Shown one piece after another: positions 8,594 through 17,735 of a DNA stretch of 64,000 nucleotides. Every line of letters begins with the position of its first letter. The first letter of the stretch is position 1. The position numbers were made by a program, and so were the translations under genes. Source of the stretch: DASYTH01 sp045806965. GTDB taxonomy: Bacteria; Actinomycetota; Actinomycetes; Mycobacteriales; Pseudonocardiaceae. The stretch covers positions 1-64,000 of the forward strand of contig JBJMIG010000091.1 of NCBI GenBank assembly GCA_045806965.1, written 5' to 3'. Under the pieces are notes generated by a model. The model did not search any database. It was not told where the DNA came from and was given only the letters and a program-made list of their open reading frames with translations.

Positions 8594-10069
8594 GTGCGGG
8601 CCGGGGACCGGAGAGGAGCCTGGGTCATCGAAGAGGGGCAACTGGTCGCCGGTCGCTACCGCCTGGTCGAGGCTGTCGGCAGCGGTGGGATGGGCGTGGT
8701 CTGGCGGGCCGAGGACGAGCGGCTCGCCCGTACCGTCGCGGTCAAGCAGCTGCTCACCCGGCCCGGGCTGTCCGAGTCGCAGGCCGAGGATGTCCGGCGC
8801 CGGGCCATGCGGGAGGCGCGCACCGCCGCGCGATTACAGCACCGCAATGCCATCGCCGTGTTCGACGTGGTCGACCACGACGGCAACCCCTGGCTGGTGC
8901 TCGAGTTCCTGCGCTCGCAGAGCCTCTCCGCGGTGCTCGCCGAGCGCGGCCCATTGCCCGCCGCCGAGGTGGCCAGGATCGGCGCGCAGGTGGCCGCCGC
9001 GCTCACCGCTGCCCACGAGGCCGGGATCGTGCACCGGGACGTCAAGCCGGGCAACATCCTGCTCAACGACGAGGGCGTGGCCAAGATCACCGACTTCGGG
9101 ATCTCCCGCACGCTCGACGACGGCACCATCACGCAGACCGGGATGATCGCGGGCACACCCGCCTACCTCGCACCGGAGGTGGCCAGGGGCAAGGAGCCGG
9201 GCCGCGAGTCCGACGTGTTCTCCCTCGGTGCCACGCTGTACCACGCGATCGAGGGCGCCCCGCCGTTCGGCACCAACACCAACGCGCTCGCCCTGCTGCA
9301 CGCGGTCGCCTCCGGCCACGTGCCGCCGCCGGCCCGCGCCGGCCTGCTGACCCCGCCGCTGATGGGCATGCTCGCGGCCGAGCCCGGTGCGCGGCCGAGC
9401 ATGAACGGGGTGGCGGCGAGCCTGGCCAGCCTGGAGACCCAGCGGTTGGACGAGCAGCGCACCGTCCCGGTGCGGCCGTCCGTCGTGGTGCAGCCCGGTC
9501 CCACCAGGGACCTGCCGAAGCTCGAGCCGGCGGCGCCCGGCCGGGGCGCACCGGTCCGCGCCGGCTCCCGCCGGCCGTTCCTGGTCATCGCGCTGGTCGC
9601 GGCGTTCGTGGTGGCCGGCGTGCTCACCGCCGTGCTGATCAACGCGGCGCGCAAGCCGGGCACGGCGAGCGGGCCGCCGTCGACCAGTCAGCCGACGAGC
9701 TCGTCGGCGCCCCGGTCGTCGACCCGACCGGCCACCGCGGTGCCGGCGCAGATCAACTGGCAGACCGCGGGTGAGCTGGTCATCGACTACTACAGCGGCG
9801 CCGACAATCGTGCGGCCACCTGGGCCATGCTCGGCCGAAACGGCCGCGCGACGTTCGGCGACCAGGCCGGTTTCGAGCGCTACTGGAGTCAGTTCAAGCA
9901 GGTCAGCGCGCGTAACGCGCGCGGCGTCACGCCCAACCAGGATGGGTCGGTCAACGTTCCGGTCGACGTCACCTACACCACGCCGGACGGGGCCAACCGC
10001 CAGGAACACAAGGTCCTGCGCGTGGTCAACGAGGACGGCCACCTCGCGATCGACTCGGACGCCCGCTGA
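8594..10069 (+). CDS. Membrane Ser/Thr protein kinase (Hanks type)
   Basis: Transmembrane eukaryotic-like kinase of 491 residues. The kinase domain spans about 15-280: glycine loop VGSGGMGVV, ATP lysine Lys51 in VAVKQ, catalytic loop HRDVKPGN with Asp149, then DFG and an activation loop with several Thr. A Pro/Arg-rich linker leads to one membrane helix (about 325-348), a Ser/Thr/Pro-rich stretch, and an outer domain of about 110 residues with an NTF2/SnoaL-like feel (TAGELVIDYYSG). There are no PASTA repeats. The GTG at 8594 has GGAGG upstream. The target is unknown. It lies in the sterol locus and shares its upstream region with a KstR2-box gene. Confidence 0.9.
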   Translation: MRAGDRRGAWVIEEGQLVAGRYRLVEAVGSGGMGVVWRAEDERLARTVAVKQLLTRPGLSESQAEDVRRRAMREARTAARLQHRNAIAVFDVVDHDGNPWLVLEFLRSQSLSAVLAERGPLPAAEVARIGAQVAAALTAAHEAGIVHRDVKPGNILLNDEGVAKITDFGISRTLDDGTITQTGMIAGTPAYLAPEVARGKEPGRESDVFSLGATLYHAIEGAPPFGTNTNALALLHAVASGHVPPPARAGLLTPPLMGMLAAEPGARPSMNGVAASLASLETQRLDEQRTVPVRPSVVVQPGPTRDLPKLEPAAPGRGAPVRAGSRRPFLVIALVAAFVVAGVLTAVLINAARKPGTASGPPSTSQPTSSSAPRSSTRPATAVPAQINWQTAGELVIDYYSGADNRAATWAMLGRNGRATFGDQAGFERYWSQFKQVSARNARGVTPNQDGSVNVPVDVTYTTPDGANRQEHKVLRVVNEDGHLAIDSDAR

Positions 10070-10072
10070 CCC

Positions 10073-10909
10073 TTACTCACGTTCCGCGGCCGCCTTCATG
10101 TCCTTGGCTCGCAGGCCGGCGAGCGAGTCGACGCCCACCTCGGCGTTGTGCGCATGGGCGAAATGGTGCAGGCCGAACGCGGCGTCCATGCCGGCGCGCA
10201 GGCCCATCTGGTCCTCCGCCTGGTTGACCGCGCGCTTGGCCAGGGCGAGGCCGAACTGGGGTAGCTCGGCGATCCGCCCGGCCAGCGCCAGGGTCTCGGT
10301 CTCCAGGTCGGCCCGCGGCACCACCCGGTTCACCATGCCGAGCTGGTAGGCCCTCGCGGCGTCGAAGCGGTCCCCGGTGAACAGGAACTCCTTGGCCGCT
10401 CTCGGGCCGAGCACCCAGGGGTGGGCGAAGTACTCGACACCGGGAATCCCCATCCGTACCACGGGATCGGCGAAGAAGGCGTCGTCCGCCGCGATGATCA
10501 GGTCGCACACCCAGGCCAGCATCAGGCCGCCGGCGATGCACGCGCCGTGCACCATCGCGATGGTCGGCTTGGGGATCTCCCGCCACCGCCGGCACATGCC
10601 GAGGTAGACCTCCATCTCCCTGGCGTAGCGCGCGTCCCCGCCGGTCCGGCCGACATGGTCCCACCACAGCACGGCGGTGCGCTCGAAGGAGACGTCCACG
10701 TCCCGGCCCGGTGTGCCGATGTCGTGCCCGGCGGAGAAGTGCTTGCCGGAGCCGGCAAGCACGATCACCCGCACCGCGTCGTCTTCCACCGCGCGCCGAA
10801 AGGCCGCGTCCAGCGCGTAGGTCATCGCGGAGTTCTGCGCGTTGCGGAACTCGGGCCGGTTCATGGTCACCACGGCGACCGCGTCCCTGCGTTCGTATTC
10901 GACGGTCAC
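10073..10909 (-). CDS. Enoyl-CoA hydratase/isomerase family protein
   Basis: Crotonase-fold protein of 278 residues, last in a two-gene minus-strand operon with fadD3. The N-terminus VTVEYERRDAVAVVTMNRPEFRNA, the oxyanion-hole segment HFSAGHDIGTP and the second motif HGACIAGGLMLAWVCDLIIA are typical. The GTG at 10909 overlaps the fadD3 stop (GTGA) and has GGAGCA 6 bases upstream. Because it is coupled to HIP-CoA synthetase behind a KstR2 box, a hydration or ring-opening step in C/D-ring breakdown is likely; the exact substrate cannot be read from sequence. It ends three bases from the kinase stop. Confidence 0.87.
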   Translation of the reverse strand: MTVEYERRDAVAVVTMNRPEFRNAQNSAMTYALDAAFRRAVEDDAVRVIVLAGSGKHFSAGHDIGTPGRDVDVSFERTAVLWWDHVGRTGGDARYAREMEVYLGMCRRWREIPKPTIAMVHGACIAGGLMLAWVCDLIIAADDAFFADPVVRMGIPGVEYFAHPWVLGPRAAKEFLFTGDRFDAARAYQLGMVNRVVPRADLETETLALAGRIAELPQFGLALAKRAVNQAEDQMGLRAGMDAAFGLHHFAHAHNAEVGVDSLAGLRAKDMKAAAERE

Positions 10910-12423
10910 GGGATGCTCCTGAGCAGGCGTTTGAGAATCTTGCCGGACGGGTTGCGCGGCAGCTCGGCGCGAATCTCGACGTGCCGGGGCACCTTGTAGT
11001 TGGCCAGCAGGCGTTTGCAGTGCAGCAGCACCTCTTCCGCGGACACCGTGCGGCCGGGCGCCGCGATGACGAACGCCTTGCCGACCTCTCCGAGCCGCTC
11101 GTCGGGCACCCCGATCACCGCCGACTCGGCCAGCCCGTCCAGCCGGGCCAGCACCTGCTCCACCTCGGCCGGATAGACGTTGAAGCCGCCGCAGACGTAC
11201 ATGTCCTTGAGCCGGTCGGTGATGGTCAGGTAGCCGCGTTCGTCCAGCCGCCCGACATCCCCGGTGTGCAGCCAGCCGTCCGCGTCGATGGCCTCGGCGG
11301 TCCCCGCCGGGTCGTCGACGTAGCCGAGCATCACGTTGGGACCCCGCAACAGGATCTCCCCGGTGCCATCGGCGATCCGCACCGCCATCGCGGCTACCGC
11401 CCGGCCGGAGGTGGTGGCGACCGTGTCCGGATCGTCGTCCGGCCGGCACATGGTAGCCACCACCGCCTCGGTCAGCCCGTATGCGGTCAGCACCGCGACG
11501 CCGAGCTCGGCGCGCATCCGCTCGACCAGGGCGACCGGCACCGTGGCCGCGCCGGTCACCGCGAGCCGCAGCGAGGACAGGTCGCAATTCGTCCGAAGTG
11601 GACTGTCCAGCATGGTCTGGTAGATCGTCGGCGGGCCGGGCAGCACGGTGATCCGCTCCCGCTCCACCAGTCGCATCGCCGCACCGGCGTCGAAGACCGC
11701 CTGCGGCACCAGGGTCGCGCCGGACACCAGGCAGGCCAGAATCCCCGCCTTGAAGCCGAAGCTGTGAAAGAAGGGGTTGATCACCAGGTAGCGGTCGGCC
11801 GGGGTGAGCCCGGCGCACCGCGCCCAGACCCGGGCCACGCCGAGGGACTGGCGATGCGTGCTCATCGCGCCCTTGCTCCGGCCGGTGGTGCCGGAGGTGA
11901 ACAGGATGTCGCTCACCGCATCCGGGCTGACCGGGCCACGCTCCGCGGGTCCGTCGCCGGTGTCTCGATCGATGTCCCAGTCGGTGTCCCAGGTGTCGTC
12001 GCCGCCCGGGCCTTCGACCGGGATCCGGAACGTCGGCAGCGGTTCCAGGCCGGCGGCGCGCAGCTCGGCCTGCCGGTCGACGCCGAGGAACGGGCGGGCC
12101 AGGAACAGCGCGACGGCTCGGCTGCGCCGGATGACGTCGGCCATCTCGGGCCCGGTGAACCGGGTGTTCACCGGGACGAGCGTCGCACCGGCGTAGAGGA
12201 TGCCGAGCGCCGCCTCGATCCAGTGGTAGGTGTTCGGCGAGCAGACCGCCACCCGCGCACCCGGCCGGACGCCCGCGACGGCCAGCCGGTTCGCCACCCG
12301 ACGGACCCGCCGGTGCAGTTCGGTGAAGCCGTACCGGACCTGGAACCGGGGATCGGCCACGGCCTCCGCATCGCCGAACTCCCGGTCGGCCCGGATCAGC
12401 GCTTCGGGGATGGTGGCGGCCAC
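10906..12423 (-). CDS. fadD3: HIP-CoA ligase FadD3
   Basis: ATP-dependent acyl-CoA synthetase (ANL superfamily) that activates HIP, the two-ring product of HsaD, to HIP-CoA. At 505 residues it is about the length of the mycobacterial FadD3. Motifs: the P-loop FTSGTTGRSKGAMSTH near residue 165, LTAYGLTEA near 310, the hinge region HTGDVGRLDERGYLTITDRLKD, and the C-terminal catalytic lysine in NPSGKILKRLL. The assignment rests on context: it is divergent from fadE30-ipdF-kstR2-fadA6 as in Mycobacterium. The GTG at 12423 follows TAGGAT and six bases, so it is probably leaderless. Confidence 0.88.
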   Translation of the reverse strand: MAATIPEALIRADREFGDAEAVADPRFQVRYGFTELHRRVRRVANRLAVAGVRPGARVAVCSPNTYHWIEAALGILYAGATLVPVNTRFTGPEMADVIRRSRAVALFLARPFLGVDRQAELRAAGLEPLPTFRIPVEGPGGDDTWDTDWDIDRDTGDGPAERGPVSPDAVSDILFTSGTTGRSKGAMSTHRQSLGVARVWARCAGLTPADRYLVINPFFHSFGFKAGILACLVSGATLVPQAVFDAGAAMRLVERERITVLPGPPTIYQTMLDSPLRTNCDLSSLRLAVTGAATVPVALVERMRAELGVAVLTAYGLTEAVVATMCRPDDDPDTVATTSGRAVAAMAVRIADGTGEILLRGPNVMLGYVDDPAGTAEAIDADGWLHTGDVGRLDERGYLTITDRLKDMYVCGGFNVYPAEVEQVLARLDGLAESAVIGVPDERLGEVGKAFVIAAPGRTVSAEEVLLHCKRLLANYKVPRHVEIRAELPRNPSGKILKRLLRSIP

Positions 12424-12429
12424 CGGCCA

Positions 12430-12462
12430 ATCCTACCGAGCAAGTGCTTGGTAGGCTAGCCT
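12430..12462. promoter_or_regulatory. KstR2 operator with back-to-back leaderless promoters (fadD3 / fadE30)
   Basis: AGCAAGTGCTTGGT at 12439-12452 is an exact match to the KstR2 consensus AnCAAGnnCTTGnT. To the left, TAGGAT (minus strand, 12430-12435) is followed by six bases and the fadD3 GTG. To the right, TAGCCT (12457-12462) is followed by six bases and the fadE30 GTG. One operator can therefore block both promoters. Confidence 0.8.
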
Positions 12463-12468
12463 GCCAGT

Positions 12469-13629
12469 GTGGACGGCATGAACGACAGCGTGGACGGTGA
12501 TTTTCGCGCGACGGTGCGGGCCTGGCTGACGGACAACCTGACCGGCGACTTCGCCGCGCTTCGTGGCGTTGGCGGCTCCGGCCGCGGCCACGAGGGGTTC
12601 CAGGCGCGGCTGGCCTGGGAACGGCACCTCGCCTCGGCCGGCTGGTCCTGTCTCGGCTGGCCGGTCGAGCACGGCGGCCGGGGTGCGACGGTGGGCCAGC
12701 AGGTGATCTTCCACGAGGAGTACGCCCTGGCCGGCGGCCCGGCCAGGGCCAACCACTTCGGCGAGCACCTGATCGGCCCGACCCTGATCGCGTTCGGCAC
12801 GCCCGAGCAGCAGCGCCGGTTCCTGCCGCCGATCCGGGCGGTCGAGGAGTTGTGGTGCCAGGGCTACTCCGAGCCGGGCGCCGGCTCCGACCTGGCCTCG
12901 GTGGCCACCGCGGCGGTGCCGGACGGCGACGAGTGGGTGATCACCGGGCAGAAGGTGTGGACCTCGTACGCGCACATCGCCGACTGGTGCTTCGTGGTGG
13001 CCAGGACCGAGCCGGGCTCGCGCCGCCACCACGGGCTGTCCTACCTGCTTGTTCCCATGGATCAGCCCGGGGTGCAGGTACGTCCAATTAAGCAACTCAC
13101 CGGCAACGCGGAGTTCAACGAGGTGTTCTTCGACGGTGCCAGGACCGCGCGCGAGCACGTGGTCGGCGAGCCGGGCGACGGCTGGCGGGTGGCCATGGGC
13201 ACGCTGGCCTTCGAGCGCGGCGTGGCCACCGTCGGCCAGCAGGTCGGGTTCCGCCGCGAACTGGCCGCCCTGGTCGAGCTGGCCGAACAGAACGGCGCGC
13301 TGGCCGACCCGGTGCTGCGCGAGAAGCTGGTCCGGGCCGGGGTGGGTCTCGACGTCATGCGCGCGCACACGCTGCGCACCCTCGGCACGGTCGCGCCGGG
13401 GACCGCGTCGGTGGCCAAGCTGCTGTGGGCCAACTGGCACCGCGCACTCGGCGAACTGGCCATGGAGGTGCGCGGCGCGGCGTCGATGGTCTACGCGGAC
13501 GACCTCGACCCCTGGCAGCGGCTGTTCCTGTTCAGCCGGGCGGACACGATCTACGGCGGGGCGAACGAGATTCAGCGCAACATCATCGCCGAGCGGGTGC
13601 TCGGCCTGCCCCGGGAACCGAAGGGATGA
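12469..13629 (+). CDS. fadE30: Acyl-CoA dehydrogenase FadE30
   Basis: FAD-dependent acyl-CoA dehydrogenase of the HIP pathway, 386 residues, close in length and wording to the mycobacterial FadE30. Visible blocks are LGWPVEHGGRG near 63, QGYSEPGAGSDLA, GQKVWTSYAHIADWCFVVART (middle domain) and the C-terminal YGGANEIQRNIIAERVLGLPRE. The GTG at 12469 is chosen because a TAGCCT hexamer and six bases precede it; the ATG three codons on is an alternative. It is first in the operon fadE30-ipdF-kstR2-fadA6 and overlaps the next gene by four bases. Confidence 0.92.
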   Translation: MDGMNDSVDGDFRATVRAWLTDNLTGDFAALRGVGGSGRGHEGFQARLAWERHLASAGWSCLGWPVEHGGRGATVGQQVIFHEEYALAGGPARANHFGEHLIGPTLIAFGTPEQQRRFLPPIRAVEELWCQGYSEPGAGSDLASVATAAVPDGDEWVITGQKVWTSYAHIADWCFVVARTEPGSRRHHGLSYLLVPMDQPGVQVRPIKQLTGNAEFNEVFFDGARTAREHVVGEPGDGWRVAMGTLAFERGVATVGQQVGFRRELAALVELAEQNGALADPVLREKLVRAGVGLDVMRAHTLRTLGTVAPGTASVAKLLWANWHRALGELAMEVRGAASMVYADDLDPWQRLFLFSRADTIYGGANEIQRNIIAERVLGLPREPKG

Positions 13630-14381
13630 CCGGGCTGCTTGCCGGGAAGGTCGTCGTGGTGACCGCGGCGGCCGGGGCCGGCATCGGCCGGGCGGCGGCC
13701 AGGCGCTGTCTGGAGGAGGGCGCGTCCGTCGTGCTGAGCGACCGGCACGAGCGGCGCCTGGCCGAGACCGCCGCCGAGCTGGCCGGTGCCCACCCCGGCC
13801 GGGTACACGCGCTGAGCTGCGATGTCACGGTCGAGGATCAGGTCCGCACGCTGCTCGACGGCGCGGCCGGCCACTTCGGACGGATCGACGTGATGATCAA
13901 CAATGCCGGGCTCGGCGGGGACCGGTCCATCCTGGAGATGTCCGACGAGGACTGGACCGCGGTGCTCGACGTGACGCTGACCGGCACCTTCCGGTGCACC
14001 AGAGCGGTGCTGCGGCACATGGTCGCCCGCGGCGGTGGCGGCGCGGTGGTCAACAATGCCTCGGTGATCGGATGGCGGGCGCAGCGCGGCCAGGCGCACT
14101 ACGCCGCGGCCAAGGCCGGGGTCATGGCGCTGACCCGGTGTGCCGCGCTGGACGTCGCGGCGCACGGCATCCGGGTCAACGCGGTGGCGCCGAGCCTGGC
14201 GATGCACCCGTTCCTGGCCAGGACCACCAGTTCGGAGCTGCTCACCGAGCTCGCCGGCCGGGAGGCCTTCGGCCGGGCCGCGCAGCCGTGGGAGGTGGCC
14301 AACGTGATGGTGTTCCTGGCCAGCGACCTCGCCGGTTACCTGACCGGCGAGGTGATCTCGGTCAGCAGCCAGCATCCATGA
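13626..14381 (+). CDS. ipdF: Short-chain dehydrogenase, IpdF-type
   Basis: NAD(P)-dependent SDR of 251 residues. The cofactor motif here is TAAAGAGIGRAAA (near 13-25), NNAG follows, and the catalytic set is Ser in NNASVIG plus Tyr-x3-Lys in HYAAAKAG. The position between fadE30 and kstR2 matches Rv3559c, whose Rhodococcus counterpart IpdF oxidises the 5-hydroxy group of the HIP-CoA-derived intermediate. That substrate is inferred from synteny. ATG at 13626 overlaps the fadE30 stop (ATGA). Confidence 0.87.
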   Translation: MTGLLAGKVVVVTAAAGAGIGRAAARRCLEEGASVVLSDRHERRLAETAAELAGAHPGRVHALSCDVTVEDQVRTLLDGAAGHFGRIDVMINNAGLGGDRSILEMSDEDWTAVLDVTLTGTFRCTRAVLRHMVARGGGGAVVNNASVIGWRAQRGQAHYAAAKAGVMALTRCAALDVAAHGIRVNAVAPSLAMHPFLARTTSSELLTELAGREAFGRAAQPWEVANVMVFLASDLAGYLTGEVISVSSQHP

Positions 14382-14412
14382 GAGTCAGCGCAGGGTCCGC
14401 GAGAGGACACAG

Positions 14413-14997
14413 ATGAGCCGCAGGGACGAACTGCTCGCGCTGGCCGCGCGGATGTTCGCCGAGCGTGGGTTCCGGGCCACCACGGTGCGGGACATCGCGG
14501 ACGCGGCGGGCATCCTGTCCGGCAGCCTCTACCACCACTTCGACTCCAAGGAGTCCATGGTGGACGAGATCCTGACCGCGTTCCAGGAGGAACTGTTCGG
14601 CCGCTACGAGGAGATCGTCGCGCGGGGCGACGGACCGAGGGAGACGCTCGAGGCGGTCGTGGCGGCGTCGTTCGAGTCGATCGACCGGCACCACCACGAG
14701 GTGGCCATCTACCAGAACGAGGCGAAGTACCTGGCGCAGTTCGAGCGGTTCGGCTACCTGCGCGAGCGCAACCGGCAGTTCCGCAAGCTGTGGGCGGGCA
14801 TCCTGGCCGACGGGGTGTCCGCCGGGGTGTTCCGCGCGGATCTCGACGTCGAGCTGGTCTACCGGTTCATCCGGGATACCGTGTGGGTCGCGGTGCACTG
14901 GTACCGGCCGGGCGGTGAGCTGTCCTGCGCCGAGATCACCCGGCAGTACCTCGGCATCCTGCTGGACGGGATCGCGACCCCCCGGCGGCGGCGATGA
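14413..14997 (+). CDS. kstR2: TetR-family repressor KstR2
   Basis: Transcriptional repressor of the HIP (C/D-ring) regulon; HIP-CoA is its known inducer. It has 194 residues. The N-terminal HTH includes FAERGFRATTVRDIADAAGILSGSLYHHFDSKESM, and the ligand-binding domain follows (YQNEAKYLAQFERFGYLRERNRQFRKLW). It lies inside the operon it would control, as in Mycobacterium, 31 bases after ipdF, with GAGAGGACAC upstream of the ATG. Its probable operators in this window are at 8527, 12439 and 28386. Confidence 0.9.
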   Translation: MSRRDELLALAARMFAERGFRATTVRDIADAAGILSGSLYHHFDSKESMVDEILTAFQEELFGRYEEIVARGDGPRETLEAVVAASFESIDRHHHEVAIYQNEAKYLAQFERFGYLRERNRQFRKLWAGILADGVSAGVFRADLDVELVYRFIRDTVWVAVHWYRPGGELSCAEITRQYLGILLDGIATPRRRR

Positions 14998-16145
14998 ACG
15001 CCTACGTGATCGACGCGGTCCGCACTCCGGTCGGCAGGCGCGGTGGAGCGCTGCGCGCGGTGCACGCCGCCGATCTCGGCGCGCACGTCCTGGCCGCGCT
15101 GATCGACCGGCAGGACGTCGACCCCGCCGAGGTGGACGACGTGATCTTCGGCTGCGTGGACACGATCGGTTCGCAGGCCGGTGACATCGCCAGGACCGCG
15201 TGGCTCGCCGCCGGTCTGTCCGAGGAGGTGCCCGGCGTCACCGTCGACCGGCAGTGCGGGTCCAGCCAGCAGGCGCTGCACTTCGCCGCACAGGCGGTGC
15301 TGAGCGGGATGGCCGATCTGGTGGTGGCCGGCGGGGTGCAGAACATGAGCCAGATCCCGATCGGCTCGGCGATGAGCGTCGGCGTCCCGTTCGGCTTCGA
15401 CACCCCCTTCGCGGGCTCCCGGGGCTGGGAGCACCGCTACGGCGACGAGGAGATCTCCCAGTTCCGGGCGGCCGACCTGATCGCCGCGCGGTGGGGGCTG
15501 GACCGCGAGTCGCTCGAGGCCTTCGCGCTGACCAGCCACGAACGCGCGGTCACGGCCATCGATGATGGCCGCTTCGACCGCGAGATCGTGCCGATCGGCG
15601 GGTTCGACGCCGACGAGGGACCGCGCCGGGACACCTCGGCGGCGGCGCTGGCCGCGCTGCCGCCGCTTCGTCCCGGCGGTGTCATCACGGCCGGGCTGGC
15701 CAGCCAGATCTCGGACGGAGCCAGCGCGGTGCTGGTCGCCTCCGAGCGGGCGGTGGCCCGGCACCGCCTCACCCCGAGGGCCCGGATTCACCACGTCTCG
15801 GCCCGCGGCGCCGACCCGGTGCTGATGCTGACCGCGCCGATCCGGGCCACCCGCCACGCGCTCGAGCGGGCCGGCATGTCGATCGCGGACATCGACCTGT
15901 TCGAGGTGAACGAGGCGTTCGCCAGCGTGGTGCTGGCCTGGGCCAAGGAGACCGGTGCGAACCTTGACCGGGTCAACGTCAACGGCGGCGCCATCGCCCT
16001 TGGCCACCCCATCGGCGCCACCGGCACCCGGTTGTTCACCACCCTGCTGCACGAGTTGGAGCGCACCGGAACCCGGTTCGGCCTGCAAACCATGTGCGAG
16101 GGGGGCGGCCAAGCCAACGTCACCATCGTGGAGCGGCTCGGCTGA
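14994..16145 (+). CDS. fadA6: Thiolase FadA6
   Basis: Acetyl-CoA acyltransferase of the HIP pathway, 383 residues. The nucleophile is Cys88 in VDRQCGSSQQ, the base His is in NVNGGAIALGHPIGATG, and the second Cys is in CEGGGQANVTIV, all intact. It is last in the fadE30 operon and overlaps kstR2 by four bases (ATGA). Order and size match Rv3556c. About 170 bases without a gene follow before the next start. Confidence 0.92.
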   Translation: MNAYVIDAVRTPVGRRGGALRAVHAADLGAHVLAALIDRQDVDPAEVDDVIFGCVDTIGSQAGDIARTAWLAAGLSEEVPGVTVDRQCGSSQQALHFAAQAVLSGMADLVVAGGVQNMSQIPIGSAMSVGVPFGFDTPFAGSRGWEHRYGDEEISQFRAADLIAARWGLDRESLEAFALTSHERAVTAIDDGRFDREIVPIGGFDADEGPRRDTSAAALAALPPLRPGGVITAGLASQISDGASAVLVASERAVARHRLTPRARIHHVSARGADPVLMLTAPIRATRHALERAGMSIADIDLFEVNEAFASVVLAWAKETGANLDRVNVNGGAIALGHPIGATGTRLFTTLLHELERTGTRFGLQTMCEGGGQANVTIVERLG

Positions 16146-16314
16146 AGCAGGGTTCCGACGTCGGCTCGATGGCCCGCCGGCCGCTCACGCCGCTCGCGCG
16201 GGATTGGGGCTTGGCGCCGCCGATCGAGTACTGCTTGACCTTGACCGAGAGTCCATCCTCGTCGCGACGACCTAGGCTGAGCAGAATGTCTCAGCTGTGC
16301 GGGAGGCCATGACC

Positions 16315-17715
16315 ATGGCGATGATGCCGATCACCGACTCGATGTTCCTGGTCGCCGAGTCGCGGGAGCACCCGATGCACGTCGGCGGACTCCAGCTGTT
16401 CGAGCTGCCGGACGGGGCCGGGCCGGACTACGTCAGCGAGCTGTACCGGCAGCTGGTGCGCGAGGTGGATGTTCGGCCGTTGTTCCGCAAGCGGCCGATG
16501 GACCCGGTGAGCAGCGTGGGGCAGTTCGCCTGGACCAACGACAGCGACCTGGATCTGGAGTACCACGTCCGGCTCTCCGCGCTGCCCCGGCCGGGCCGGG
16601 TGCGCGAGCTGCTCGAGCTGACCTCCCGGCTGCACGGCTCGCTGCTCGACCGGCATCGCCCGCTGTGGGAGTTCACCGTCATCGAAGGGTTGCAGGACAA
16701 CAGGTTCGCCACCTACAACAAGGTGCACCACGCGCTGCTGGACGGGGTGTCGGCGCTGCGGCTGCTGCAACGCTCGCTCAGTGAGGACGCCGATGAGCGG
16801 GACATGCGGCCGATCTGGTCGCCCCGGGTGCGCACCGACGCGTCGAGCCGGGGCCCGAGCTCGGCGGCCGGCGGGTTCTCGTTCGGCGGTGTGCGCTCCG
16901 CCGCCATCGCGCTGCGCGACCTGGCCGGGCTCGGCCCGACCGCCGTCCGGGTGATCAACGACGCGTTCCACCAGCAGTCGGCCGGGCTGCGGTTCAAGGC
17001 CCCCAAGTCGATGTTCAACGTGGCCATCACCGGGGCCAGGCGGTTCGCCGCGCAGGGCTGGCCGCTCGACCGGATCAAGGGCGTGCGCAAGGCGATCGGC
17101 GGTGCGACGCTGAACGACATCATGCTGGCCATGTGCGCCGGGGCGCTGCGCCGCTACCTGCTGGAGCTCGGCGCGTTGCCGGACAAGCCGCTGGTGGCGG
17201 CCATCCCGATGTCGCTGCGCACGGACGCGGCGAAGGGCGTGACCGAGGGCAGCATGGGCGGCAACGCGGTCGGCATCATCCTGTGCAACCTGGCCACCGA
17301 TCAGGACGACCCGGCGGTGCGGCTGGCCGAGATCCGGGCGTCCATGCAGAAGGGCAAGCAGGTCTACCACGGGCTGAGTCCGCTTCAGGTGACCGCGTTG
17401 AGCGCGATCCCGATGGCACCGCTGGCCATCTCCACGCTGCCCGGGGCCATGCGGATCACCCCGCCCGCGTTCAACGTGCTGATCTCCAACGTGCCCGGCC
17501 CGCACAAGTCGCTGTACTGGAACGGCGCCCGGATGACCGGGATCTACCCGCTGTCCATCCCGTACGAGGGGCAGGCCCTGAACATCACGGTGACCAGCTA
17601 CGCGGGCAACCTGAACTTCGGGCTCACCGGCTGCCGGCGCAGCGTCCCGCACCTGCAACGGCTGCTCACCCATCTGGAGGACTCGCTGGCGGAACTGGAG
17701 AAGACCGTCGCCTGA
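16315..17715 (+). CDS. Wax ester synthase / diacylglycerol acyltransferase (WS/DGAT)
   Basis: Bifunctional acyltransferase that makes triacylglycerol or wax esters from acyl-CoA. It would store the carbon released by lipid and sterol breakdown. It has 466 residues. The active-site motif is HHALLDG with His138-His139 and Asp143. Other family blocks are ITDSMFLVAESREHPMHVGGL at the N-terminus, PMSLRTD and NVPGP. Of three close ATGs, 16315 is preferred because GGGAGG (16301-16306) lies 8 bases upstream. TAGGCT at 16273-16278 may be the -10. It is convergent with the fxsA-like gene, 20 bases away. Confidence 0.9.
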   Translation: MAMMPITDSMFLVAESREHPMHVGGLQLFELPDGAGPDYVSELYRQLVREVDVRPLFRKRPMDPVSSVGQFAWTNDSDLDLEYHVRLSALPRPGRVRELLELTSRLHGSLLDRHRPLWEFTVIEGLQDNRFATYNKVHHALLDGVSALRLLQRSLSEDADERDMRPIWSPRVRTDASSRGPSSAAGGFSFGGVRSAAIALRDLAGLGPTAVRVINDAFHQQSAGLRFKAPKSMFNVAITGARRFAAQGWPLDRIKGVRKAIGGATLNDIMLAMCAGALRRYLLELGALPDKPLVAAIPMSLRTDAAKGVTEGSMGGNAVGIILCNLATDQDDPAVRLAEIRASMQKGKQVYHGLSPLQVTALSAIPMAPLAISTLPGAMRITPPAFNVLISNVPGPHKSLYWNGARMTGIYPLSIPYEGQALNITVTSYAGNLNFGLTGCRRSVPHLQRLLTHLEDSLAELEKTVA

Positions 17716-17735
17716 CAGCGGCGACCGGCCGGCTA

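Noticed and set aside
10073..12430. A single 785-residue reading frame on the minus strand
   Set aside because: It is a chance extension. fadD3 reads in another frame over 10906-12423 and only the last 278 codons (from GTG 10909) are a real enoyl-CoA hydratase gene.
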